Positions 1-7,894 of a stretch of DNA of 38,769 nt are shown piece after piece. The notes below the pieces were generated by a model, which did no database searches, was not told where the DNA came from, and saw only the letters and a program-made list of their open reading frames with translations. The DNA comes from Polyangiaceae bacterium (GTDB lineage Bacteria > Myxococcota_A > Polyangia > Polyangiales > Polyangiaceae). The stretch's first letter is position 1. Every line of letters begins with the position of its first letter. The DNA lies in NCBI GenBank assembly GCA_029261965.1, contig JAJDAH010000358.1, positions 1 through 38,769 on the forward strand. The letters run 5' to 3'. The position numbers and the translations under genes were made by a program.

Positions 1-1
1 A

Positions 2-652
2 GCCGTCGTTCAAATCGGCGCGACAAGCCCTGCGCCCACTCTCGATTCACCGCAAGACGAAGAACCCGCTCCGGCGCCCGCGAAGCTCGTCGACGAGTGG
101 TGGCAGCAAGAAAAACCGTGCCCACCCGGGGCTGACCTCGAAGGCGGTCCGCCGCCGGAGGGGTCCCTCGTTCAATGCGTGACTTCGAACGGGCTAAAAC
201 ACGGGCGGCTGACGTCGTTTTCCAAGGAGGGGCGCCGCATCGTCGATTCGACGTTCAATCACGACCGTGAGCACGGTGGCGAAACGCTCTGGCACCCGAA
301 CGGGCGCAAGGCTGCCGAAGGGGCGTACTTCGAGGGGGAGCGCAACGGAGACTGGACGGGCTGGCACGCGACCGGTGGCTCGGGCTCGGAGGGCCAACCC
401 GCCTGGCGCGGCCTCTACCTCCTCGGTCGCAAGACCGGCGTTTGGACGAGCTGGTATGCGACCGGCGTCATCCGCGAAAGAACCCACCACCGGCACGGCC
501 TGCGGGACGGCTTGTCGACGCACTTTCACACCAACGGCGCGAAGAGGAGCGAGGGCCGGTACTCGAAAGACGAGCCCGAGGGCCGATTCACCTACTTTGG
601 CGATGACGGCGGGGTACTTCGAGTCGTCGACCATCCGGCCGACGTGCTCTGA
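2..652 (+). CDS. MORN-repeat / YwqK-like protein, 5' end missing
   Basis: The reading frame is open from the window edge to a TGA at 650-652, so the true start lies upstream. The GTG at 179 is internal, because the frame before it encodes a sensible Pro/Glu-rich stretch with Trp-Trp and Cys residues. From about position 190 the protein carries repeats of the form 'hG.h..wh.nG.k..eG.y..g...G.w..w...G', which are degenerate MORN/YwqK repeats (ETLWHPNGRKAAEGAYFEGE, GVWTSWYATG and THFHTNGAKRSEGRY). Such repeats form beta-hairpin solenoids. In Myxococcota they are common in exported or antitoxin-like proteins, but nothing here fixes a function. Any signal sequence would lie outside the window. Confidence 0.75.
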   Translation, partial: AVVQIGATSPAPTLDSPQDEEPAPAPAKLVDEWWQQEKPCPPGADLEGGPPPEGSLVQCVTSNGLKHGRLTSFSKEGRRIVDSTFNHDREHGGETLWHPNGRKAAEGAYFEGERNGDWTGWHATGGSGSEGQPAWRGLYLLGRKTGVWTSWYATGVIRERTHHRHGLRDGLSTHFHTNGAKRSEGRYSKDEPEGRFTYFGDDGGVLRVVDHPADVL

Positions 653-725
653 TCTCCGAGCTCCGAGCTCGCGTGTTCGGCGGCGATCGAGGTCGTGCGG
701 GTCGACAATCGCAGTCCGCGCCGTT

Positions 726-1439
726 ATGCGCGAAGGCATGGTGGAAATCGTGCTCGACGGTCCCGGGAAAAATTCCATGGGTACGGAAATGATGACCTGG
801 CTGCGCAGCGAGCTCAGTCGCGCAGACGGGGCGCCCGTACTCTTGCGCGGAGTGAATGGCGCGCTGAGCGCTGGACTCGACGTGAAGGAGGTGGCCGGAA
901 AAGACGCGGCCGACATCGCGACGTTCATCCAGCTGCTCGAGGACTTGGTCGACGACTTTTACAACTACCCGGGCCCCACGGTCGCGCAGATCGATGGCCA
1001 CGCGATCGCCGGCGGATGCGTGCTCGGGCTGTGTTGCGACCATCGTGTCGTCAAGAACGACCCGAAGATCCGAATTGGCCTCAACGAGGTCGCCCTCGGG
1101 CTGCAGTTTCCGCTCAAGGTACTGCGCATGGTTCATCACTCCCTAGGCCAACGGCGGGCCGAACATGCGATTCTCGGCGCTGGGCTGCACGCTCCGGAGC
1201 AAGCCGTCGCTCTCGGTCTCGCCGATGTCGTCGCTGACAACGCGGGCAAGGTCGCTCGAGACCAGCTCGATGCCCTGGCGAGCCACCCGCCGGAACAGTA
1301 CCGCATCGCCAAGAAACATCTCCGAAGCGGCGCGCTCGACGTCACCGACGCCGAACGCGATCGATGGAGCACCGAGGAGCTCCCCTCCTGGACGTCACCC
1401 GATCTCAAGGCCCGGTTGAAGAAACTTCTCGAAAGGTGA
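726..1439 (+). CDS. Enoyl-CoA hydratase/isomerase family, ECI1-like
   Basis: A crotonase-fold protein of 237 aa from the ATG at 726; an upstream extension of the frame only shadows the previous gene. The CoA/oxyanion-hole region reads SAGLDVKEV, followed by IDGHAIAGGCVLGLCCDHRV. The acid residue lies in RIGLNEVALGLQFP, which closely matches the IGLNE..LG..P motif of mitochondrial delta3,delta2-enoyl-CoA isomerase (ECI1). The second hydratase glutamate is not evident in the GLHAPEQAVALGL segment. I therefore infer an isomerase moving a double bond in unsaturated acyl-CoA rather than a hydratase. The stop is 3 nt before the next ATG, so it is probably co-transcribed with the hydrolase-OsmC gene. 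Confidence 0.85.
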   Translation: MREGMVEIVLDGPGKNSMGTEMMTWLRSELSRADGAPVLLRGVNGALSAGLDVKEVAGKDAADIATFIQLLEDLVDDFYNYPGPTVAQIDGHAIAGGCVLGLCCDHRVVKNDPKIRIGLNEVALGLQFPLKVLRMVHHSLGQRRAEHAILGAGLHAPEQAVALGLADVVADNAGKVARDQLDALASHPPEQYRIAKKHLRSGALDVTDAERDRWSTEELPSWTSPDLKARLKKLLER

Positions 1440-1442
1440 CCC

Positions 1443-2669
1443 ATGACTGACCGAAGCGAAAAGCTCACATTCTCAGGCGCGCGAGGTGACACGCTGGCTG
1501 CCCGCCTCGATCTTCCCGAGAGCAAACCCACCGCGTTCGCCCTGTTCGCGCACTGCTTCACCTGCAGCAAGGACATCTTCGCGGCGCGACGCATCAGCCG
1601 CGGTCTCGCCGATCGCGGCATCGCCGTGCTTCGCTTCGATTTCACCGGCCTCGGCGCGAGCGACGGAGACTTCGCCAACACGAACTTCTCTTCGAACGTG
1701 GGGGACCTGCTCGCCGCAGCCCAGCACTTGCGTCAACACTTCGAGGCGCCGCAGATTCTGGTCGGGCACAGCCTGGGCGGAGCCGCGATCCTGTCGGCGG
1801 CGCCGGACATCGAGGAGGCCAGAGCCGTGGTCACGATTGGCGCGCCGAGCGAGCCGGCACACGTGGCGCACCTGCTGGCGGACAAAAACGCCGAAATCGA
1901 AGCCCGCGGAGAGGCCGAAGTCGTGCTCGCGGGCCGCAAGTTTCGAATCCAGAAGCAGTTCCTCGAGGACATCGCCGAGTCGAAGTTGCGAGCTCGCATC
2001 GCCGGCATCGGAAAGGCGCTGCTCGTGTTCCACGCTCCGCTCGACAGCGTCGTCGGAATCGACAATGCGACCAAGATCTTCGTCGCGGCGAAACACCCGA
2101 AGAGCTTCGTGTCGCTCGACGGGGCGGATCATCTGTTGAGCCGGCACGCGGACGCCGACTACGTCGCCGACGTTCTCGCCGCGTGGGCGATGCGCTACGT
2201 GAAACAAGCAGAAGAGGAAACAGCCGATGCCGAGCCACGGCACGGCGCGGTGATCGTCGCCGAAACACCTCGGGGAAAGTTCACTCAATCGATCATCGCC
2301 GGGCGGCACGAACTCGTCGCCGACGAACCGAAATCCGTGGGCGGACTCGACCTCGGCCCCTCCCCCTACGACTTTCTGCTCGCGGCCCTCGGCAGCTGCA
2401 CGTCGATGACCTTGCGCCTGTACGCCGACCGCAAGGGTTGGCCGCTCGAGAAAGTCACCGTCGAGCTACGCCACGCGCACGTGCACGCGAAGCACTGCGA
2501 AGATTGCGAGTCGACGCACGGCAAGGTCGATCTGATTGACCGTGACGTTCACATCGAGGGACCCCTCGACGACGAACAGCGGAGCCGGCTGCTCGAAATC
2601 GCCGACAAGTGCCCGGTTCACCGGTCGCTGCACACCGAGACGGTCGTTCGGTCGAGCCTAGTAGAGTAA
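1443..2669 (+). CDS. Alpha/beta hydrolase-OsmC fusion protein
   Basis: A 408-aa two-domain protein. Residues 1-255 are an alpha/beta hydrolase with the nucleophile elbow GHSLGG (Ser110), a likely acid in HAPLDSVVG (Asp201) and His230 in GADHLL. Residues 265-408 are an OsmC/Ohr-type domain with the two expected redox cysteines, Cys319 (LGSCTSMT) and Cys390 (KCPVHRSL), plus an additional HCEDC pair at 352-355. OsmC domains reduce organic hydroperoxides, so the fusion may hydrolyse an ester or thioester and detoxify a peroxide. This architecture is a known but functionally uncharacterised family. An AGGTGA sequence lies 4-9 nt before the ATG. Confidence 0.9.
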   Translation: MTDRSEKLTFSGARGDTLAARLDLPESKPTAFALFAHCFTCSKDIFAARRISRGLADRGIAVLRFDFTGLGASDGDFANTNFSSNVGDLLAAAQHLRQHFEAPQILVGHSLGGAAILSAAPDIEEARAVVTIGAPSEPAHVAHLLADKNAEIEARGEAEVVLAGRKFRIQKQFLEDIAESKLRARIAGIGKALLVFHAPLDSVVGIDNATKIFVAAKHPKSFVSLDGADHLLSRHADADYVADVLAAWAMRYVKQAEEETADAEPRHGAVIVAETPRGKFTQSIIAGRHELVADEPKSVGGLDLGPSPYDFLLAALGSCTSMTLRLYADRKGWPLEKVTVELRHAHVHAKHCEDCESTHGKVDLIDRDVHIEGPLDDEQRSRLLEIADKCPVHRSLHTETVVRSSLVE

Positions 2670-2673
2670 CGCG

Positions 2674-2937
2674 TCAGACATCCTGCCACTCCGACTGAAA
2701 CTCGCAGACCGAATCGCCTTTGCAACGGCAATGAATCTCCGCGACACGAACCACCGTGCGCGATCGACGCCTCGATGATCAGCGCGAAGTCGGATCCGGG
2801 GCTCCTAGCGCGGCCACGAGTGCCGACGAAGCTCCCGCATGAAATTGCACTACGCCACCTTCACCAAAAGTCTCGCGCACGAACTGTTCGCGCATGCGCA
2901 GAATCTCGACGTGAGCTCTGGCCATCCCCCGCCGCAT
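2674..2937 (-). pseudogene. Decayed small regulator-like gene, possibly TIGR02265/V4R-like
   Basis: On the minus strand a GGAG lies about 9 nt before an ATG at 2937. A 52-codon frame begins MRRGMARAHVEILRMREQFV and stops at 2779. The same frame resumes after the stop with TVVRVAEIHCRCKGDSVCEF and ends at 2674. The interval between reads sensibly (SDFALIIEASIAHGG) only in another frame. The pattern suggests a short protein broken by two compensating frameshifts or an internal deletion. The C-x-C-x-GD-x-x-C-x-F ending is like V4R or TIGR02265-type domains known in myxobacteria, but that family link is tentative. The gene is convergent with the hydrolase-OsmC gene. Confidence 0.35.
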
Positions 2938-3063
2938 TGTACCCCGCTCCGGAGGTGCGGTCTCTCCGCGCCTTTTTTCACCTACGCCGGCGGTTCCTCG
3001 CCCCGGGGGGGCCCGCCGGCGGTTACGATTGTTACTTTCGAGACAGACCACTAGCCTCGCAAC

Positions 3064-3705
3064 GTGAATTTCTTCGGCCACTGTGTCGTCGCACGGCTGA
3101 AGTCGGCCGGCCCGGGGTTCATCCTCGGCGCGATGCTGCCGGATTTCGCCACGATGATCTCGGCGCGCCCGCCCCGCTCGAGCCACGACGGGGTCAGCTC
3201 GGGCATCGACTTTCACCACGCCACCGACGACGTATTCCACGGCTCGAAGGGCTTTCGCGACTTGCAGAACACGGCTTTCGAGTCCCTGCGCCGCCGCGGC
3301 GTGAACCGAGGAGGCGCCCGAGCCGTGGCCCACATCGGCGTCGAACTCTTGATCGACGGGCACCTCGCTCACGACACCGACGCTTGCCGCGCATACACCG
3401 ACGCGCTCCGAGAAGGCACCCCGAGCGCTCTCGGCATGTTCATTCAGTGGCGCGACGAAGCCGAAGGCAGTCGCTACGCGGAGCTCCGCAACCGTCTCGA
3501 GATCTACGGCGTTCGCCCAGGCTCCGACGCCGAGTCGTTATCGGCGCGGCTCGGTCGGATCCTCGCCCCGCGACCGCGCCTCGCCATCGACCAGCACGAG
3601 CAGACATTGGTGCGTGACTGGATCGAAGATTCGCGCGAGCAGGTCGTCGCATGCACTGACGAGCTCATGACAGAGGTCCGCCGAGGACTGGACCTCGAGG
3701 ACTGA
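3064..3705 (+). CDS. AcpH-like (ACP phosphodiesterase-like) protein
   Basis: 213 aa from a GTG at 3064. The N-terminus MNFFGHCVVARL, with GFILGAMLPDF and a later SGIDFHHATDDVFHGSKGF, follows the layout of the acyl-carrier-protein phosphodiesterase AcpH/DUF479 family (MNFLAHLhLA, GNLLADF, GhRLHRxVDxFTDSHP). Further conserved-looking His/Asp residues occur in VAHIGVELLIDGHLAHD. AcpH removes phosphopantetheine from ACP, but the match is distant and metal-binding HD-type hydrolases of unknown substrate are an alternative. The stop is 3 nt before the tryptophan dioxygenase ATG, so the two are likely translated from one mRNA. Confidence 0.6.
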   Translation: MNFFGHCVVARLKSAGPGFILGAMLPDFATMISARPPRSSHDGVSSGIDFHHATDDVFHGSKGFRDLQNTAFESLRRRGVNRGGARAVAHIGVELLIDGHLAHDTDACRAYTDALREGTPSALGMFIQWRDEAEGSRYAELRNRLEIYGVRPGSDAESLSARLGRILAPRPRLAIDQHEQTLVRDWIEDSREQVVACTDELMTEVRRGLDLED

Positions 3706-3708
3706 CCA

Positions 3709-4803
3709 ATGGCCAACCCGACTTACTGGGACTATCTCAAGCTCGATCGACTTCTCGACCTGCAAGGCGGGCTCGAGGGTGACGAGAAGCAGCTCATGTC
3801 GGACGAGCTGCACTTCATCATCGTGCACCAGGCGTTCGAGCTCTGGTTCAAGCTCACCCTTCGAGAGCTTCGCTTAGCCCGCGATCATCTCGCCGCCCCC
3901 AGCGTGCCCGAAGAAAAAATTCCGTACGTCGTTCATCACCTGCGCCGCGTGAACGAAATCTTGAGGCTGACCGCCGAGCAGTTTCGGGTGATGGAGACAC
4001 TTACGCCGCAGGATTTTCTCGCTTTTCGCGACAAGTTGATCCCCGCCAGCGGATTCCAGTCGTTTCAAATGCGCGAGCTCGAGACCATTCTCGGACTCGA
4101 CGATGCCGACCGAGTCACCCTCGGGGGCACCGCACCCATCGACCACATCGAAAAGCTGGCCACTGACAGTCCGGGCGGTAAGCTCGCCGTGGAGCACCTC
4201 ACACGGGCCCGCGCAGAAACGAGCTTGAGAAGCGCGATGCACGAGTGGCTCTTCCGCACCCCGGTGCAGGGGTCGAGCCCCGGCGACGCCGGCGACGAAG
4301 AGACCGTGGACCAATTCCTCTCGGACTACCTCGCAGCGCTCGTGAATCTCAATCGTGGCAAGGCCGAGCAAATGGCCAGCGCCATCCAGTCGAGCCCGGA
4401 ACAGGTGCGGCAGCAAATGAGCCGGCAGGAGACGATGGCGAAGGATTTCCTGATGGCGTCCGACGTCGCTGAGGCGGACCGCCCTCGGCAGAAACGAGTG
4501 CGCGCAGGCGTGCTCTTCATCGAGTCGTACCGCGAGTTGCCGCTGTTGGCCTGGCCGCGAAATCTCATCGACACGATCGTCGAGGTGGAGGAGCTGCTCG
4601 TGCTCTTCCGTACTCGGCACGCGCGCATGGTCGAACGAGTGATCGGGCGGCGCATCGGCACCGGTGGGTCGGCCGGTGTCGACTATCTGGACGCCACGAC
4701 GAAGTACCGAATTTTCACCGAGCTCTGGGCGGTGCGCACCATCCTCTTGCCGAAGGAAGCCCTGCCCGAGCTGTCGAGCGCCGAGAAGTACGGGTTCGCC
4801 TGA
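3709..4803 (+). CDS. kynA: Tryptophan 2,3-dioxygenase
   Basis: 364 aa. TDO cleaves the indole ring of L-tryptophan to N-formylkynurenine, the first step of the kynurenine pathway. The N-terminal YWDYLKLDRLLDLQ and ELHFIIVHQAFELWFK are family signatures; the His in IIVHQ (His40) is the distal active-site histidine. Near the C-terminus FRTRHARMVERVIG supplies the proximal haem histidine (His304), followed by the family motif GTGGSAGVDYL. The protein is longer than the compact ~300-aa bacterial enzymes, with extra sequence in the middle. No kynurenine formamidase or kynureninase lies beside it, so the rest of the pathway must be elsewhere. Confidence 0.95.
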   Translation: MANPTYWDYLKLDRLLDLQGGLEGDEKQLMSDELHFIIVHQAFELWFKLTLRELRLARDHLAAPSVPEEKIPYVVHHLRRVNEILRLTAEQFRVMETLTPQDFLAFRDKLIPASGFQSFQMRELETILGLDDADRVTLGGTAPIDHIEKLATDSPGGKLAVEHLTRARAETSLRSAMHEWLFRTPVQGSSPGDAGDEETVDQFLSDYLAALVNLNRGKAEQMASAIQSSPEQVRQQMSRQETMAKDFLMASDVAEADRPRQKRVRAGVLFIESYRELPLLAWPRNLIDTIVEVEELLVLFRTRHARMVERVIGRRIGTGGSAGVDYLDATTKYRIFTELWAVRTILLPKEALPELSSAEKYGFA

Positions 4804-4886
4804 ACCAGAAGGCGTGAAGAGAGATCGTTTTGGGTGGCCAAGCTCGTCCAACGGGTCGAGACTCGGGGTGGGGCGAGTCGCGAGCG

Positions 4887-4915
4887 TTGACAACTGGTTG
4901 AACCAATATTAAATT
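4887..4915 (+). promoter_or_regulatory. Sigma-70-type promoter of the FadR-like gene
   Basis: A perfect -35 hexamer TTGACA at 4887-4892 is followed after exactly 17 bp by TAAATT at 4910-4915 as -10 (4 of 6 consensus positions). The predicted start of transcription is near 4922, giving a leader of about 56 nt to the ATG at 4978. Both hexamers overlap the inverted repeat at 4891-4929, so a bound repressor would block RNA polymerase. Position and spacing are seen directly; activity is inferred. Confidence 0.7.
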
Positions 4916-4929
4916 GGTTCAACCAGTTG
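4891..4929. promoter_or_regulatory. Paired FadR-type operators in a 17-bp inverted repeat
   Basis: A perfect inverted repeat with arms CAACTGGTTGAACCAAT and ATTGGTTCAACCAGTTG is separated by 5 bp (attaa). Each arm contains a smaller palindrome matching the TGGTNNNACCA core recognised by FadR proteins: TGGTTGAACCA at 4895-4905 and TGGTTCAACCA at 4915-4925. Their centres are 20 bp apart, about two helical turns, which would place two dimers on one DNA face. The element starts in the -35 box and runs past the -10 of the promoter of the adjacent FadR-like gene, so autoregulation is the simplest reading. Confidence 0.85.
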
Positions 4930-4977
4930 GGTACTGCCCCGCTTTTTGACGCTTTTCCCCGCCGGAGACCCGCGAAA

Positions 4978-5796
4978 ATGAGCATCGAAGATTCCGAAGG
5001 CCCCGCGCCGCCGAGCACGAACATCGCAGAGACCATCTTCCGCGATCTGCGCGGACTGATCCTGCGCGGCGAGCTGACCAGCGGGGAAAGACTGCCCGGC
5101 GAGCGAGAGCTGGCCGCCAAGTACGGAACGAATCGAAACACCCTGCGCGAGGCCGTTCGCAAGCTCGAGCAGCAACGGCTCGTCACAGTCAGGCACGGCC
5201 AGGGCGTCACCGTGACCGACTTCCGCAAGACGGGCACCGTCGAGCTGTTACCACCGTTTCTCGAAAGCTCGCCCGACTTCGCGGAAGTCGCTCACATCAT
5301 CGAGGACATGCTGCCGGCGCGGCTGCAGGTCATCGAGTTTGCCACACGTCGCGCGATACGGCGGGCGGACAAGACCGACATCGAACGGCTCACGGACATC
5401 ACCGAGCTCCTCATCACCGCGTTTCAGCGAGGCGACCCTGCGCTCATCGGGCGCGGATTCCAACGCTGGCTCGACGCGCTGATCGACGCGGCACACTCGG
5501 TGGCGATCCGCTGGGTCGCCAACCCTTACCTCGAAGCGTACCGACACCTCATCGATCGATTTCCGACGTTGTGGGTGCTCGAACCGACGTTCCCAAAGCA
5601 CCTCGAAGACTTGCTCGAGGCGTTCGCCAACAACGACGAGGAACGAGCGATCGAAGTGACTCGGCAGTACTACGAGCTCGTCGACGGCAAGCTCATGCAG
5701 GCGTTGGCTAGCGCAGTGTCCCAAGCGGGCAAGGAAAAATCTGTCGACGAACCGCCGGCGTCATCCAAGCGGCTGAGTGTGACCCGCGAGGGCTGA
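4978..5796 (+). CDS. FadR-like GntR-family acyl-CoA-responsive regulator
   Basis: 272 aa from the ATG at 4978, preceded by GGAG; an upstream in-frame start at 4927 would lie inside the operator. Residues ~15-80 form a GntR winged helix. The segment NRNTLREAVRKLEQQRLVTV followed by RHGQG resembles E. coli FadR's TRTTLREV...WLTIQHGK, including the Arg and His that contact TGGT/ACCA. The C-terminal part lines up with the FadR ligand domain (IIEDMLPARLQVIEFATRRA; NPYLEAYRHLIDRF; KHLEDLLEAF) and lacks the full histidine set of metal-binding FCD domains. I infer an acyl-CoA sensor. It leads an operon with the next two genes (GTG 2 nt after its stop). Confidence 0.85.
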   Translation: MSIEDSEGPAPPSTNIAETIFRDLRGLILRGELTSGERLPGERELAAKYGTNRNTLREAVRKLEQQRLVTVRHGQGVTVTDFRKTGTVELLPPFLESSPDFAEVAHIIEDMLPARLQVIEFATRRAIRRADKTDIERLTDITELLITAFQRGDPALIGRGFQRWLDALIDAAHSVAIRWVANPYLEAYRHLIDRFPTLWVLEPTFPKHLEDLLEAFANNDEERAIEVTRQYYELVDGKLMQALASAVSQAGKEKSVDEPPASSKRLSVTREG

Positions 5797-5797
5797 G

Positions 5798-6364
5798 GTG
5801 ACCGAGCAGTCGGAAGAGCAAGTCGAGAGTACGGGCCCGCGCCATCTGCCGGTCGTCGTCAGCCCGAAGCTCGAACGCCATCCCGACGACGACTGGGTCC
5901 GTGCGGATCCATACCGGCTCGGTCCGTCGGCGCGGCGGGCCCTTCGAGCGTTGATCGTCGCGGTTCTTCCGGGGCCGCCGGCGCCGCAGCCGCCGAACAT
6001 CGTCGACCGAGTGGAACGTCACGTGCGATCCCACATGCCGTACATGCATTGGTCCGCATCGCTCGGGATGTGGCTCACGATCCTTTGCCTAGATTGGTCT
6101 CCGTTGTTCTTGTTCAAAAGCTTTCGGCGCCTGCATCGATGGGATCGTGGAAAGGCCGCGGAGCATCTGCGCGGGATCATCGTCGGCAAGTCGATGCTGC
6201 TCAGAATGATGGTCGTCGGCATTCGAGGTCTTGCGAACAGTGCCTATTTCGATCAGGACGAGGTGCAAGCGGCCATTGGCTACCAGCCCGTGCCTTGGAC
6301 CAAAGACCGCATCGCGCTTCGGAAAAAGCTGACGGCGCGGGAGAAAGGCGTGGCCGCCCAATGA
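5798..6364 (+). CDS. Fatty-alcohol-oxidase N-terminal-like accessory protein
   Basis: 188 aa from a GTG at 5798, one base after the regulator's TGA. The second half (RRALRALIVAVLP; hydrophobic SASLGMWLTILCLDWSPLFLF; SMLLRMMVVGIRGLANSAYF; AAIGYQPVPW) resembles the N-terminal region that precedes the FAD domain in eukaryotic long-chain fatty alcohol oxidases, notably the AIGY.P ending, and also gluconate 2-dehydrogenase subunit-3-like proteins. One or two hydrophobic segments suggest membrane association. It overlaps the GMC oxidoreductase by ATGA, consistent with a translationally coupled two-subunit enzyme. The homology is my reading of short motifs. Confidence 0.6.
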   Translation: MTEQSEEQVESTGPRHLPVVVSPKLERHPDDDWVRADPYRLGPSARRALRALIVAVLPGPPAPQPPNIVDRVERHVRSHMPYMHWSASLGMWLTILCLDWSPLFLFKSFRRLHRWDRGKAAEHLRGIIVGKSMLLRMMVVGIRGLANSAYFDQDEVQAAIGYQPVPWTKDRIALRKKLTAREKGVAAQ

Positions 6365-7875
6365 TCTTCGCTCACGCCGACTACGAACGAGAACGAAAGT
6401 TCTCCGCCGACGTCGTCGTCATCGGCACGGGCGCTGGTGGGGCAAGCGCAGGCGCGGAGCTCGCCGCCGCCGGCCACGACGTGGTGTTCGTGGAAGAAGG
6501 CGGCCACCATCCGACGTCGAGCTTCAATCCGTACATCACCGAGACCATTCCGCGCCTCTATCGCGACGCGAGCGCGACGGTCATTGCGGGCAAGCCACCC
6601 ATTCCGTTCGTCGAAGGCCGATGCGTCGGCGGCTCGACCGTCATCAACGGAGGCATGGCCTACCGGCCTCCGGATCGCGTGCTCGCCGACTGGGAAAAGA
6701 TAGCGCCCGAGCTCGGCGCTCGCGCGCTGGAGCCATACTTCGAATCAGTGGAAAACCGCGTGTCCGTCGCCCCGCAACATCCGGACTCGATCGGCGAGGA
6801 CAGCCGGATGATGCAAGCGGGGGCCAAGCGGATGGGCTGGAGCTTCACGGTCAATCAGCGCAATCAACGCTCCTGCGTCGGGTCGAACAACTGCACCATG
6901 GGCTGCCCGACTGGCGCCAAGCAGTCGACTCTCGTCACCTACATCCCGGACGCCCTCGCCGCAGGGGCCCGATGTTTGACCGAGGTTCGTGTCGAACGGC
7001 TTCTGATCGAAGGCGGCCGCGCAGTGGGCGTCGTGGGGCGATCCGTAAACCCCCGCACACGCAAGCTCGATCGCCCGGTCGAGGTCCGCGCACGCGCGGT
7101 CATCGTGGCTTGCGGCGCCATCCAAACTCCGCTCTTGCTCCTCCGACAGAAACTCGGCCGGCCGGGCCGCCAGCTCGGCAAGAACTTCACGTGCCATCCG
7201 AACGCCAAGGTGCTTCCCATCTACCCGAGCGAGCAGTGCATCGAAGGCTGGAAAGGTGTGAGCCAAGCTGCGCAGATTCGCGAGTTCCACGACGAGGGCA
7301 TTCTCTTCGCCGAGAACTTCGTGCCGCCCGGAGTCATGGCCGCCTACATGCCCTTTCACGGCGACGAGATTTGGGAGGCGATGAGCAACTACAACCAGTC
7401 GATCATGAGCGGTGTGCTCGTGGAGGATTCGACCACCGGCCGAGTCAGCCGTCTTCCGTTCGGAGCGCCACTCATCCGCTACGACATCACCAAGCTCGAC
7501 CACGAGAGATTCCTCCGGGGGATCAAGCTGCTCGCCGAAATGCATTTCGTCATGGGCGCGGACCGCGTGATCTTGCCGTTCTTCAACCAGCACCTCGCGC
7601 GCAGCGTCGACGACCTGAAGAAAATCGACGTGCTACAGACCTGCCCGAGCACGCTCGAGCTGTTCACGCCGCACCTGATGGGCACCGCGCGCATGGGGTC
7701 GGACGCAAGAGGCTCAGTCGTCGACGTGAACGGTGAGCTCTGGGATCTGCCTGGGTGCTACATCGCGGACGCCAGTCTGTTTCCCACCGCGATCGGTGTG
7801 AATCCGCAAATCACGATCATGGCTTTGGCCAAAAGAGTCGCTCAGCACATGTCACTGGCCAAACAGGCGGCTTGA
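6361..7875 (+). CDS. GMC oxidoreductase, fatty-alcohol-oxidase-like
   Basis: 504 aa from the ATG at 6361; a longer in-frame extension upstream only shadows the preceding gene. The FAD-binding motif is GTGAGG (residues 22-27), followed by EEGG (45-48) and GRCVGGSTVINGG (87-98). A Cys-containing stretch CVGSNNCTMGCPTGAKQST (172-190) and the C-terminal HLMGTARMG (His438), FPTAIGVNPQITIM (Asn481) are typical of long-chain alcohol oxidases and cholesterol-oxidase-like GMC enzymes. It probably oxidises a long-chain alcohol or sterol-like substrate to an aldehyde or ketone. The operon with a FadR-like regulator favours a fatty alcohol. It ends convergent to the DUF2236 gene. Confidence 0.88.
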   Translation: MIFAHADYERERKFSADVVVIGTGAGGASAGAELAAAGHDVVFVEEGGHHPTSSFNPYITETIPRLYRDASATVIAGKPPIPFVEGRCVGGSTVINGGMAYRPPDRVLADWEKIAPELGARALEPYFESVENRVSVAPQHPDSIGEDSRMMQAGAKRMGWSFTVNQRNQRSCVGSNNCTMGCPTGAKQSTLVTYIPDALAAGARCLTEVRVERLLIEGGRAVGVVGRSVNPRTRKLDRPVEVRARAVIVACGAIQTPLLLLRQKLGRPGRQLGKNFTCHPNAKVLPIYPSEQCIEGWKGVSQAAQIREFHDEGILFAENFVPPGVMAAYMPFHGDEIWEAMSNYNQSIMSGVLVEDSTTGRVSRLPFGAPLIRYDITKLDHERFLRGIKLLAEMHFVMGADRVILPFFNQHLARSVDDLKKIDVLQTCPSTLELFTPHLMGTARMGSDARGSVVDVNGELWDLPGCYIADASLFPTAIGVNPQITIMALAKRVAQHMSLAKQAA

Positions 7876-7894
7876 GACGCGCCTCGGGGGCCGC

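Noticed and set aside
267-725. N-terminal extension of the enoyl-CoA isomerase frame
   Set aside because: It is an Arg/Ala-rich shadow of the MORN-repeat gene in another frame; the crotonase fold starts after the ATG at 726.
2839-3054. A 71-codon plus-strand ORF before the AcpH-like gene
   Set aside because: It has no Shine-Dalgarno, no recognisable domain and odd composition; the minus strand at this place has a better ribosome-binding site and a family-like ending.
6049-6360. N-terminal extension of the GMC oxidoreductase
   Set aside because: It overlaps the 188-aa gene out of frame and lacks family similarity; the ATG at 6361 directly precedes the FAD-binding region.
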